Of a stretch of 6,393 nt of DNA, positions 1 to 5,410 are shown one piece after another. Source of the stretch: Planctomycetota bacterium (GTDB lineage Bacteria; Planctomycetota; MHYJ01; JACQXL01; JAVHLO01). The stretch covers positions 1 through 6,393 of the forward strand of contig JAVHLO010000203.1 of assembly GCA_031082105.1 (NCBI GenBank), given 5' to 3'. Position 1 is the stretch's first letter. Every line of letters begins with the position of its first letter. Made by a program: the position numbers and the translations under genes. The notes under the pieces are model-generated. The model worked only from the letters and a program-made list of their open reading frames with translations. It was not told the origin of the DNA and ran no database searches.

Positions 1-1054
1 ATTGCATCGTTGCGACCAGCGGGGTGTTGAACGCAACGATATCGAGCATCTTCGCGGCCGCTGCGACATCGATCCGCGCGGCCTCCGCTGCCTCCGTTGA
101 GGCGCCCGCGATGGCGGTCCGCACCCGCTTTATCTGGGTCGACAACGAACTGAACCGCGGACACGACGCAATGCGCTCCAGCTCTTTCGTCCTGAAATGG
201 TTCGTCGAGATGATGGCGTCGTTCTTGATCCGCCGCACACCGACGCGCTTGCAAGTCATCTCAATGACTACGGCGTCCTTCCTGGAATCGCAGACCATGA
301 GGTTGTTCCCAGCCGTGCGCGGGGACGACTTGACCAGCTCGATCGCCTCGTCGACGGTCGTGCATTTCTCGAGCACCATGCGAAAGAGCAAGGTATATGG
401 AATGCCCTCGATCGAGTCCTGGTATCCGTGGACATTCATGACGGCGACCGCAAGGCCGGACTCGTTCATGCCCGACAGCGTGCCGATCATCCCCGGCCAG
501 GTGAGCGTGGCGAAACTCTTGTGGTCCGCGTCCCCGTGGTAGATTGCGAGCACGGAATGCTTGTGCGCGATGTCTTTGTGGACGAAATCGAGGTTGCGAC
601 CGAAGAGCAGCGTCCCTTTCTTCGTCAACTCACCCTTGACGGCGAAGCAACTGCAGAACATCGTACGCTCGACGTCGAGGAACGTATTTGCGACGAGGAT
701 GCGCTCGTAGGTAACGCCTGCGGCTTCCGCTGCGGCCTTCATCTCCTCGATGTACTCCGCGGGGATGTACTTCTCCATCGAGAGGCCACGCTCGACGACA
801 GTCTTCTGCGATTGCTCGTTGGGGACCAGCGCCATCAGGTACTTTTCAACGAGAATGGGAACGCGTTCCTTCACGGCCGCGCCGAGGGCGAGCCCCTTCT
901 CGCGCGGGGTGCCGTAGAGATGCACCACCTGGACCTCGCATTCGGGCGCGTCCTTGTTGGCCTCTTGCGCGGGCATCCGCCCGCACACGGCGAACGACAG
1001 CGCCAGGGCGCAGAGCAACGCGACCACCAAGGACTGTCTTGTCTTGTCTTTCAT
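1..1054 (-). CDS. Exported C45 / acyl-CoA:6-APA acyltransferase-like Ntn hydrolase (C-terminus beyond window)
   Basis: I translated 351 codons without a stop from ATG 1054 to the left edge, so the C-terminus is missing. Residues 1 to about 30 look like a signal peptide (basic MKDKTR, hydrophobic stretch to residue 23, then AQEA), which predicts export. The body matches the C45/AAT-like family: FCSCFAVKG at 133-141 with Cys134 as the likely N-terminal nucleophile after self-cleavage, GRNLDF at 152-157, WPGMIGTLSGMNESGLAVA at 186-204, and NNLMVCDSRKDAVVIEM at 250-266. Such enzymes cleave or transfer amide bonds (penicillin acyltransferase, acid ceramidase and bile-salt hydrolase relatives); the substrate cannot be read here. 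The start is supported by GGGAG 6 nt upstream (1061-1065). It lies 206 bp downstream of the homocysteine operon, beyond a palindromic repeat, so it is probably a separate unit. Family call confident, substrate unknown. Confidence 0.85.
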   Translation of the reverse strand, partial: MKDKTRQSLVVALLCALALSFAVCGRMPAQEANKDAPECEVQVVHLYGTPREKGLALGAAVKERVPILVEKYLMALVPNEQSQKTVVERGLSMEKYIPAEYIEEMKAAAEAAGVTYERILVANTFLDVERTMFCSCFAVKGELTKKGTLLFGRNLDFVHKDIAHKHSVLAIYHGDADHKSFATLTWPGMIGTLSGMNESGLAVAVMNVHGYQDSIEGIPYTLLFRMVLEKCTTVDEAIELVKSSPRTAGNNLMVCDSRKDAVVIEMTCKRVGVRRIKNDAIISTNHFRTKELERIASCPRFSSLSTQIKRVRTAIAGASTEAAEAARIDVAAAAKMLDIVAFNTPLVATMQ

Positions 1055-1067
1055 GCGCAACTCCCAA

Positions 1068-1082
1068 TGTGATTCCGTCACA
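1068..1082. repeat. Small inverted repeat next to the acyltransferase-like gene's ribosome binding site
   Basis: TGTGA (1068-1072) and TCACA (1078-1082) form a perfect 5-bp inverted repeat with a 5-nt loop. It lies two bases upstream of the GGGAG ribosome binding site at 1061-1065. A hairpin here could affect ribosome access, but a 5-bp match also arises easily by chance. Confidence 0.25.
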
Positions 1083-1115
1083 GACGCAGTCTCTTCGCAA
1101 GAAACAGCAAGCATG

Positions 1116-1219
1116 TCATTCCGAGCCGCAGCGAGGAATCTCCAATGTCCCGGGTTCAAGGCCTTGAAGGAATCCAACCTCATCTGTGCCGGAGATTGCT
1201 TCGCTGCGGCTCGCGATGA
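1116..1219. repeat. Palindromic dispersed-repeat-like element (possible terminator after the homocysteine operon)
   Basis: The left arm 1116-1143 (core CGAGCCGCAGCGA, then GGAATCTCC) is nearly complementary to the right arm 1191-1219 (GGAGATTGC, then TCGCTGCGGCTCG), allowing a stem of about 28 bp. The 47-nt centre includes a perfect 14-bp palindrome at 1155-1168 (TTCAAGGCCTTGAA). The arms resemble the CATTGCGAGC..GCGAAGCAATCTC-type intergenic repeat found in many bacterial genomes (from memory). It fills the gap between the operon's last stop (1261) and the next start (1054), so it could stop or protect the operon transcript. There is no poly-U tail, so termination is only a possibility. Confidence 0.7.
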
Positions 1220-1260
1220 AAGTGTGTCGCATCCCTCCCTGGATACGCAAACAATCCCGG

Positions 1261-1677
1261 CTAGCCGGTCACCTGCCCGGCCGGGCTGATCGCCTGGTAG
1301 GGACACGCGGGGACACACAGCTCGCACGCGATGCACTTGTCCGGGGCAAAGGCGAGCTTGAAATCGGCGCCAAAGGTCAGCGCATCGGTCGGGCACTGTC
1401 CCGTGCAGGCGCCGCAATGAGTGCAGTTATCCTGGACTATTGAGATCGCCTCGTTGAGGAGCTGCACTTCGACCCCTGCGCCTCGCAGGAAGGCGATGGC
1501 GTTGCCCAGCTTGGCCTCTTCGCCGCCGAGCTCCATGAGGAGGACGCCGCCCTCCTGCGATGTAACGTAGGCCTTGAATATGTTGAAGGTCACATCGCAT
1601 TCGCGGACGAGACTGCTGATGATCGGCTTGTCGACAAGCTGTTTCGAGAACAACAATCGCACCTTCTGTTTATCCAT
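1261..1677 (-). CDS. NIL-domain 4Fe-4S ferredoxin (MA1822-type)
   Basis: The 138-residue protein has an N-terminal NIL domain (about residues 1-78, the ligand-binding fold also found in methionine ABC transporter ATPases) followed by two 4Fe-4S motifs: C85-x2-C88-x2-C91-x3-C95-P and C115-x2-C118-x2-C121-x3-C125-P. This is the architecture of MA1822 of Methanosarcina acetivorans, which works with the DUF39 protein in homocysteine formation from sulfide. It probably supplies electrons or helps with sulfur delivery in the cytoplasm. The start at ATG 1677 has GGGAG 5 nt upstream. It is the last gene of the operon, 49 bp after the UPF0280 stop. The reading frame stays open upstream to 1905 but there overlaps UPF0280, so I rejected a longer form. 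Family and partner confident; exact role in the reaction inferred. Confidence 0.93.
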   Translation of the reverse strand: MDKQKVRLLFSKQLVDKPIISSLVRECDVTFNIFKAYVTSQEGGVLLMELGGEEAKLGNAIAFLRGAGVEVQLLNEAISIVQDNCTHCGACTGQCPTDALTFGADFKLAFAPDKCIACELCVPACPYQAISPAGQVTG

Positions 1678-1707
1678 TTGTTCTCCCGCGTCCAAAAGAA
1701 GACCAAT

Positions 1708-1722
1708 GGCCTGCTGCAGGCC
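1708..1722 (-). promoter_or_regulatory. Hairpin in the UPF0280-ferredoxin gap
   Basis: GGCCTG, a 3-nt loop and CAGGCC form a perfect 6-bp stem that begins 4 nt after the UPF0280 stop codon. On the mRNA strand the stem is followed by ATTGG and then TCTTCTTTT, a loosely U-rich run. It could be a weak attenuator or processing signal that lowers ferredoxin expression relative to the upstream genes, or a chance hairpin. The run of T is broken, so strong intrinsic termination is unlikely. Confidence 0.35.
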
Positions 1723-1726
1723 GGGA

Positions 1727-2461
1727 CTACTCAACGACTTCAATGTCGCCCCAGATGCCGATCCGTCCGCCCAGTGCAAGCACGACGCCGTCCACCCGCT
1801 GCAGACGTCTCTCCTGTTCGACGATGCGCTCGATATCGTCCTCGCATCGCACAAGGTTTCCCAGCGCCGTTGCGGCCGCGTCGGCATACGACGCCGACTG
1901 CGCAACTACGACCGCTGCGTCCGCCTTGCCGAAGCTCAGGCTGTGGCCGACGGTGCCGGAGGAGGTGCAGATCCCCTTCCCCCTCGCCGCGCAGGACACC
2001 CGAAACCTGAATCCTCGCGTGAACGGCGACTTCTGACCGGCGAAGAGCGCGAACGTCACGGGAGACGGCGTCAGCGCAAAGATATCGCCGCCGTTCTCGA
2101 CGATCACGTGTGCCGAGTGTTGAAGCAGCCCGCGCCCCACGCAGTCCGCGATCGCCCCGGCCACAGCGGCCATCGGGCCCACGCCGAACTGCGCGGCGTC
2201 TTCCGCCATGCGTTTGACGATCACCGGCGCGTTGGCTTCCACAGCTAGCGGTGTAAGCGAAGTCAGGAACCGCCGATCGCGGGCGATGTAGGATTCGATA
2301 TCCCTTCGGCACTCCCGGACGAGTTTGTCGGCCAGCTCAGACAGATCGTGTTCCGCGCGTATCTGCAGGTCCGTTTCGCGGACCTTCACCTCGAAGGTGA
2401 CGAGCCCGCGGTCGGTCACCCAGCTTCGGTAGCTCCGCTCCTGGTACGTGGCTGTCTTCAC
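1727..2461 (-). CDS. UPF0280 family protein (COG2122, MA1715-type, ApbE-related)
   Basis: From the chosen start the protein has 244 residues. It carries UPF0280 signatures: YQERSYRSWV near the N-terminus, FGVGPMAAVAGAIAD at about 92-106, ENGGDIFAL at 122-130, CTSSGTVGHSLSFGKAD at 165-181 and YADAAATALGN at 192-202. The family is distantly related to ApbE flavin transferases. MA1715 of Methanosarcina acetivorans, in this family, is reported to be needed for efficient sulfide assimilation, so a sulfur-handling role beside DUF39 and NIL-ferredoxin fits well. The biochemical activity is not established. Two GTG starts compete: 2488 (253 residues, weak GGGGCGG upstream) and 2461 (GAGG 5 nt upstream, closer to the family's usual N-terminus); I prefer 2461. 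No signal peptide is seen, so it is cytoplasmic. The stop is TAG at 1727. Confidence 0.92.
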   Translation of the reverse strand: MKTATYQERSYRSWVTDRGLVTFEVKVRETDLQIRAEHDLSELADKLVRECRRDIESYIARDRRFLTSLTPLAVEANAPVIVKRMAEDAAQFGVGPMAAVAGAIADCVGRGLLQHSAHVIVENGGDIFALTPSPVTFALFAGQKSPFTRGFRFRVSCAARGKGICTSSGTVGHSLSFGKADAAVVVAQSASYADAAATALGNLVRCEDDIERIVEQERRLQRVDGVVLALGGRIGIWGDIEVVE

Positions 2462-2508
2462 TCTGGCCTCAACAAGATCATGCTCCACGGAAACCGCCCC
2501 GTTCTGTT

Positions 2509-2528
2509 ATTCCCACGAAAGCGGGAAT
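2509..2528. repeat. Short hairpin repeat (ATTCCC...GGGAAT)
   Basis: ATTCCC and GGGAAT enclose an 8-nt loop (ACGAAAGC). The element matches a short TTCCCACGAAAGCGGGAA-type repeat that I recall from many unrelated bacterial genomes. It lies just upstream of the UPF0280 start and so within the operon mRNA, where it could fold. Confidence 0.55.
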
Positions 2529-2557
2529 CCAGTGCGCCATCCACCACCTGTCGCCGA

Positions 2558-2593
2558 CGTGCCGGCAAGGATGCCGGGCGCTCCCAGATGTCA
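2558..2593. repeat. Dispersed GCCGGC repeat, copy 1
   Basis: The stretch starting CGTGCCGGCAAGGATGCCGG and running through CGCTCCC to GATGTCA is nearly identical to 5285-5321 in the same orientation. The differences are A/G at two places, one inserted G and two extra bases near the end. The core GCCGGC-AAGGAT-GCCGG can fold into a GC-rich hairpin. It occupies the gap between the DUF39 and UPF0280 genes. Confidence 0.65.
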
Positions 2594-2620
2594 GCACGTA
2601 GCAGGCAACAACAAGTCAGT

Positions 2621-2662
2621 TGTCCCTTCTCCCTTGTCCCATGTCCCCTGTCTCGTGTCCCG
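2621..2662. repeat. Heptad tandem array TGTCCCT-type, with G-quadruplex motif on the mRNA strand
   Basis: Six consecutive 7-bp units: TGTCCCT, TCTCCCT, TGTCCCA, TGTCCCC, TGTCTCG, TGTCCCG. The array starts 3 nt after the DUF39 stop codon (2666) in the direction of transcription. On the transcribed (minus) sense it reads as G-tracts: 2645-2648 (four G), 2638-2640, 2631-2633 and 2624-2626, each separated by exactly 4 nt. This satisfies the G3+N1-7 quadruplex rule. It lies inside the operon mRNA between the DUF39 and UPF0280 genes. Confidence 0.8.
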
Positions 2663-2665
2663 CCG

Positions 2666-3871
2666 CTAGCGATTCAGCGGGCGCTCCACGAACGGTTTGC
2701 ATGTGGCGGGCGAACCGGCCGTGGGCAACAGCGCCGCCGGCTCGGACAAGAGGAACTCACCTTTGACGATGACCTCCTTTAACGTCGTCGCGATCTGTCG
2801 CGCCCTGTGGTAGCTTGAGATCGGGGCGGTCTCGACCTGCCTGCCCTTTACCGTTATCTGGCCGCTCTTCAGCTCCTTGTACGAGACCTCGCCCAGCTCG
2901 GACTTGCGTCCCGCGGGGTAGTCCTGGCTGTAGTCCACGATCGGCGCGAAGATTTCCGCGTCACTGACCCCTGCGTATCTTGCGATCTCCTCATCAAGGA
3001 TCGGGATCGGTATCCCGATCCCGACCGCCAGCGTTACGCCATAGCCCCTGAACGATGCGCCGCGCAGGAACTCAGGCGACATCTCTTTGAGGTTACCGAC
3101 GACAGCGATGGTCCCGGATCCTCCGCGCGGGACGCCCTTGTCGGTGCGCGGCACGTTCGGGTTATGCTGCGTGCCGTGCCACCAGATGTAGCCGAACGCG
3201 CCGCCCACAAAGACGCGTGTGCCGATGCCGATCGTCTTGAAGAACGGATCCTTGAGGAGCGGGCTCAACTGGCCAGCGCTGCAGTAGTTCGCGTTGGCCA
3301 TGCCCGGCCTCAACACGCCGAGATACGTGTAGATCGTCCGGGAAGAATGCGCGTTCACCGCGACGTTGTAGTTCTGGTACGCGTTCCGCGGGTTGCAGAG
3401 GAGCGCCTCGTTGCAGTCCTTCAAGCGCAGGTGCGAATGGACCTCTTTGCGCGGGTAGCAGTCGGTCCCGTGCGCGATCGCCCGCAGCTCGACATCCTTT
3501 CCCTTGATGAGGTCCTCGATGAGATGCCCGCCGCCGTACTTGAACTCGCCGGGGAAGACGCGATTCATGGGGTCGTCCTCGGGCAGTTCAGTCGCGCCGA
3601 CGTACATGTCCACGGCCGCGACGCCGCAGTAGACGGGGATATTGTTGAGCCACGCCTTCTGGATCTTCATCCGCGGCGTGGTGTGGCCGATGTTGAGCCA
3701 CGCGCCCGACGAACACATCGGACCGAACGTGCCGGTTGTGACGACATCGACCTCTTTCGCTGCCGTGGCGGCGCCCTTCATCGCGACAAAATCGACCATC
3801 TCGTCCGCGGTCAGCACCACGGCCTGGCCCTTGCGGATCTTCTCGTTGATCTCCTTGTAGGTCTTCGGCAT
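2666..3871 (-). CDS. Homocysteine biosynthesis protein, DUF39/HcyBio family (COG1900, MA1821-type)
   Basis: The 401-residue protein is a full-length DUF39 domain. In methanogens the family makes homocysteine from aspartate semialdehyde and sulfide, replacing the O-acylhomoserine plus sulfhydrylase route. Visible features are GTFGPMCSSGAWLN at 47-60 with Cys53, and AHGTDCYPRKEVHSH at 133-147 with Cys138. These match by position the two cysteines that I recall as important in MA1821 (Cys54 and Cys131). FVGGAFGYIWWHGTQHNP at 221-238 and the glycine-rich LAVGIGIPIPILDEE at 281-295 follow. Unlike MJ0100-type proteins (about 500 residues) it ends without a CBS-domain pair. ATG 3871 has GGAG 7 nt upstream, and a strong promoter lies about 40-70 bp upstream. 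It is the first gene of the operon. Cytoplasmic; family call firm. Confidence 0.95.
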   Translation of the reverse strand: MPKTYKEINEKIRKGQAVVLTADEMVDFVAMKGAATAAKEVDVVTTGTFGPMCSSGAWLNIGHTTPRMKIQKAWLNNIPVYCGVAAVDMYVGATELPEDDPMNRVFPGEFKYGGGHLIEDLIKGKDVELRAIAHGTDCYPRKEVHSHLRLKDCNEALLCNPRNAYQNYNVAVNAHSSRTIYTYLGVLRPGMANANYCSAGQLSPLLKDPFFKTIGIGTRVFVGGAFGYIWWHGTQHNPNVPRTDKGVPRGGSGTIAVVGNLKEMSPEFLRGASFRGYGVTLAVGIGIPIPILDEEIARYAGVSDAEIFAPIVDYSQDYPAGRKSELGEVSYKELKSGQITVKGRQVETAPISSYHRARQIATTLKEVIVKGEFLLSEPAALLPTAGSPATCKPFVERPLNR

Positions 3872-3912
3872 TGATTCACTCCATGAATGACAACGGCCAC
3901 AATCGGCGGGAC

Positions 3913-3941
3913 ATGATACTCCTTTGCGGGTACAATTTCAA
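3913..3941 (-). promoter_or_regulatory. Sigma70-type promoter of the homocysteine operon
   Basis: On the minus strand TTGAAA (3936-3941) and TATCAT (3913-3918) are separated by exactly 17 nt; each hexamer matches consensus at 5 of 6 positions. Transcription would start near 3906, giving a leader of about 35 nt before ATG 3871. That leaves no room for a SAM-type riboswitch. No operator was recognised. Confidence 0.65.
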
Positions 3942-3963
3942 GAAAGTCACACCGGAAGCGGTT

Positions 3964-3998
3964 GCCATTTCGGATTGCGGATTTGCGATTTCGGATAT
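3964..3998 (-). repeat. Heptad array AATCCGA-type, 35-bp module, minus orientation
   Basis: Read on the minus strand the units are ATATCCG, AAATCGC, AAATCCG, CAATCCG and AAATGGC. The module agrees with the plus-oriented copy at 4181-4215 at 30 of 35 positions, so the two are inverted repeats about 180 bp apart. It lies about 20 bp upstream of the operon's -35 hexamer. Confidence 0.75.
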
Positions 3999-4180
3999 TC
4001 GACCATGAGTCTGTTGGCGGCTAACCCGGTGCGTTTCCAATACCTCTGGCGGGTGGTGGCCGGCAAGGGTTTGCCGTTCGAGGGTTCCGCAGGGCACGTG
4101 AAGCCAAATGAACGCGACTACCCCGTCCTCAGGGGCGCATCTCGGGAACGCCACCGGCGACGCGCAACCGACCGGACCCC

Positions 4181-4215
4181 ATATCCGCATTCGCAAATCC
4201 GAAATCCGAAATCGG
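4181..4215 (+). repeat. Heptad array AATCCGA-type, 35-bp module, just after the metallopeptidase stop
   Basis: Units ATATCCG, CATTCGC, AAATCCG, AAATCCG, AAATCGG. In the direction of transcription the array begins 5 nt after the stop codon at 4221. It agrees with 5370-5404 at 31 of 35 positions, and that copy sits the same way after another gene. Confidence 0.8.
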
Positions 4216-4220
4216 ACCGC

Positions 4221-5084
4221 TCACCGGGCCAGATCGATGCCGAACAAGCGGGCGATGTCTTCCACTAATTCCCTGTGGCGGTCCGGGACGGCGTCGTGCC
4301 ACTTCCGGAAGTACTGCGTGAATGTCTCACCCTCGGGCGAAGGTGAGCTGTTCAGCCAGCGGACGGATTCCCAGCGCGCCGGGTCTTCCTCGAAGAGGTG
4401 AAGGAAGACAACCGCCATCGCGCCGTTCAGCTCGCGGTTGCCGGGATCTTTGTCCAGCTCAGTCTTGTGAGCAAGATAGAACCCGTTTAGCCCATTTTCG
4501 CGGATCTCACTGGCCTTCGAACGGCTCTTCACGACGTCGTCCGCGTAGTCATGGAGCGCGTCGCGGTATTCCTTCCAGTTCGGATACGGCGGGTTGTCCT
4601 TCCAGGTCCGCGCCATCGCGCGCAGCGCGAAGATCGAGGCGGTTTCCGCGAGCGTCTCTTCGAACCACATGTTGCCCTTGAAGTCGTCATCGTAGCCGCA
4701 CAGGAGGTGACAGAACTCGTGGGCGAACTGGTACGAGTATTGACACCAGTACGTGCCCTCAGTGTCGAGGTAGATGACGATCTCGCCCTGGTCGTTCTTG
4801 TGGAAACCGATGACGGGACCGCCATGGCGCCGGACGACAACGAACGGCGGCACTTCGTAGCCCGGGAACCAGCGCAGGAGCGCGCCCGCGGCGGACCGGC
4901 ATATCGCCTCGATGTCGGCCGCATTCGATTTGAACCCTTCGGGCTCGATGCGGCACGATATTATCCTTGCTTGCGTCGGCGCGGCGCAGCCGAGGGCCAA
5001 GAGAAGAATGACCCCCAGCGCCAGCAGCGTGCAGCGAACGATGTGCATGACTATCGACCGGCGCAGCAGAGGAAACTCCTTCAT
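4221..5084 (-). CDS. Predicted zinc-metallopeptidase-like lipoprotein (HEFCH motif)
   Basis: The 287-residue protein starts with a lipoprotein signal: basic residues, a hydrophobic run (about 19-32), then LLALGC with Cys33 as the predicted lipidated residue. It is therefore likely anchored on the periplasmic side of a membrane. The mature part contains FAHEFCHLL at 120-128, an HExxH zinc site (His122, Glu123, His126), followed by WFEETLAE at 140-147, where Glu142, Glu143 or Glu147 could be the third ligand (gluzincin-like). I do not recognise the family, and catalytic activity is inference. ATG 5084 has no clear ribosome binding site; ATG 5048 (275 residues) would also give a good lipoprotein signal and is a real alternative. 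The gene seems monocistronic, with heptad arrays on the 3' side of both it and its upstream neighbour. Confidence 0.85.
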   Translation of the reverse strand: MKEFPLLRRSIVMHIVRCTLLALGVILLLALGCAAPTQARIISCRIEPEGFKSNAADIEAICRSAAGALLRWFPGYEVPPFVVVRRHGGPVIGFHKNDQGEIVIYLDTEGTYWCQYSYQFAHEFCHLLCGYDDDFKGNMWFEETLAETASIFALRAMARTWKDNPPYPNWKEYRDALHDYADDVVKSRSKASEIRENGLNGFYLAHKTELDKDPGNRELNGAMAVVFLHLFEEDPARWESVRWLNSSPSPEGETFTQYFRKWHDAVPDRHRELVEDIARLFGIDLAR

Positions 5085-5120
5085 GTAGGGACCACTGGAT
5101 TCAAAGGGCCGGACTTCGAA

Positions 5121-5158
5121 CGGCGCATCTGGCGCGTTCTGGGCGCGCCAAATCGCCG
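5121..5158 (-). promoter_or_regulatory. GC-rich hairpin in the leader of the metallopeptidase-like gene
   Basis: TGGCGCG (5130-5136) and CGCGCCA (5144-5150) form a perfect 7-bp stem with a 7-nt loop. An outer CGGCG/CGCCG pair (5121-5125 and 5154-5158) extends it across a small internal loop. It lies 37-74 nt upstream of ATG 5084, so it may be a structured leader. No U-run follows. Confidence 0.4.
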
Positions 5159-5284
5159 GGTCGCCAAGGGCGGCCGGCTCGTGCCTTCGCCTCTCCTTCT
5201 TCCCTGATCGGCTTCTGCCCTGGGAACCGGCAAGTCAAGACACAATCACGGTGGAGTCCTGTATCGCGGAGTGCGCCTTGACAC

Positions 5285-5321
5285 CGTGCCGGCAGGGATG
5301 CCGGCGCTCCCGGATGTGTCA
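5285..5321. repeat. Dispersed GCCGGC repeat, copy 2
   Basis: This begins CGTGCCGGCAGGGATGCCGG and continues CGCTCCC to GATGTGTCA. It is nearly identical to 2558-2593 in the same orientation. Two copies in separate gaps within 3 kb show that it is a dispersed element. A perfect 8-bp palindrome, CGTCGACG, follows at 5325-5332. Confidence 0.65.
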
Positions 5322-5356
5322 TGCCGTCGACGACACACCTCTTCCATCCGAGCGCA

Positions 5357-5381
5357 GATTGCGGCCAGCAGATCCGCAATC
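5357..5381 (-). terminator. Stem-loop after the PEGA lipoprotein gene, possible terminator
   Basis: GATTGCGG (5357-5364) and CCGCAATC (5374-5381) form a perfect 8-bp stem with a 9-nt loop, about 30-54 nt after the stop at 5411. One arm is part of the heptad array and the other is an inverted heptad outside it. No U-run follows, so this may rather protect the mRNA 3' end. Confidence 0.4.
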
Positions 5382-5404
5382 GCAAACCCGAAAGCCGAAA
5401 TCGG
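5370..5404 (+). repeat. Heptad array AATCCGA-type, 35-bp module, just after the PEGA gene stop
   Basis: Units AGATCCG, CAATCGC, AAACCCG, AAAGCCG, AAATCGG. In the direction of transcription it starts 6 nt after the stop codon at 5411. It agrees with 4181-4215 at 31 of 35 positions. Confidence 0.8.
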
Positions 5405-5410
5405 ACGCGC

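Larger units (their letters stand above)
3942..4220. other. Intergenic stretch upstream of the operon promoter: inverted repeat arms around an unidentified interior
   Basis: There is no supportable gene here. The stretch holds two heptad arrays in inverted orientation, listed separately, and an interior of about 180 bp (3999-4180). The interior contains one clear hairpin, CGGCAA-GGGT-TTGCCG at 4061-4076. Short open frames on both strands run into the arrays and look unlike protein. The interior may be a decayed gene or mobile fragment, but I recognise no family. Confidence 0.5.
5085..5410. other. Intergenic stretch between the two lipoprotein genes
   Basis: No supportable gene lies in these 326 bp. 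It holds a GC-rich hairpin (5121-5158), GCCGGC repeat copy 2 (5285-5321), an 8-bp inverted repeat (5357-5381) and a heptad array (5370-5404). I found TTGACT on the minus strand but no good -10 hexamer at proper spacing, so the promoter of the metallopeptidase-like gene stays unidentified. Confidence 0.5.

Noticed and set aside
1..1054. Lipoprotein assignment for the acyltransferase-like enzyme at Cys24
   Set aside because: The residues before Cys24 (Ala, Val) lack the small -1 residue of a lipobox; a signal peptidase I site near residues 29-32 fits better.
197..1072. Plus-strand open frame of 291 codons
   Set aside because: It lies antisense to the acyltransferase-like gene, whose minus-strand translation carries clear family motifs. 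The plus-strand product resembles no protein and is a by-product of high GC.
1068..1082. CRP-type operator TGTGA..TCACA
   Set aside because: The spacing is 5 nt rather than the usual 6, it sits beside the ribosome binding site, and no promoter was found around it.
1678..1905. N-terminal extension of the NIL-ferredoxin
   Set aside because: It would overlap the UPF0280 gene by about 180 bp. ATG 1677 has a good ribosome binding site and matches the usual family length.
3164..3874. Plus-strand open frame of 236 codons
   Set aside because: It is antisense to the DUF39 gene, with no recognisable motifs and no credible start signal.
3872..3912. SAM or related riboswitch before the homocysteine operon
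   Set aside because: The predicted leader is only about 35 nt, too short for known SAM aptamers other than very small ones, and no conserved motif is visible.
3876..4196. Minus-strand open frame of 106 codons upstream of DUF39
   Set aside because: It would read through a heptad array and across the operon promoter. The protein has no domain and no start signal.
5101..5385. Minus-strand open frame of 94 codons
   Set aside because: It is a translation through the GCCGGC repeat and the heptad array (giving strings such as APASLPAR). Such frames are spurious.
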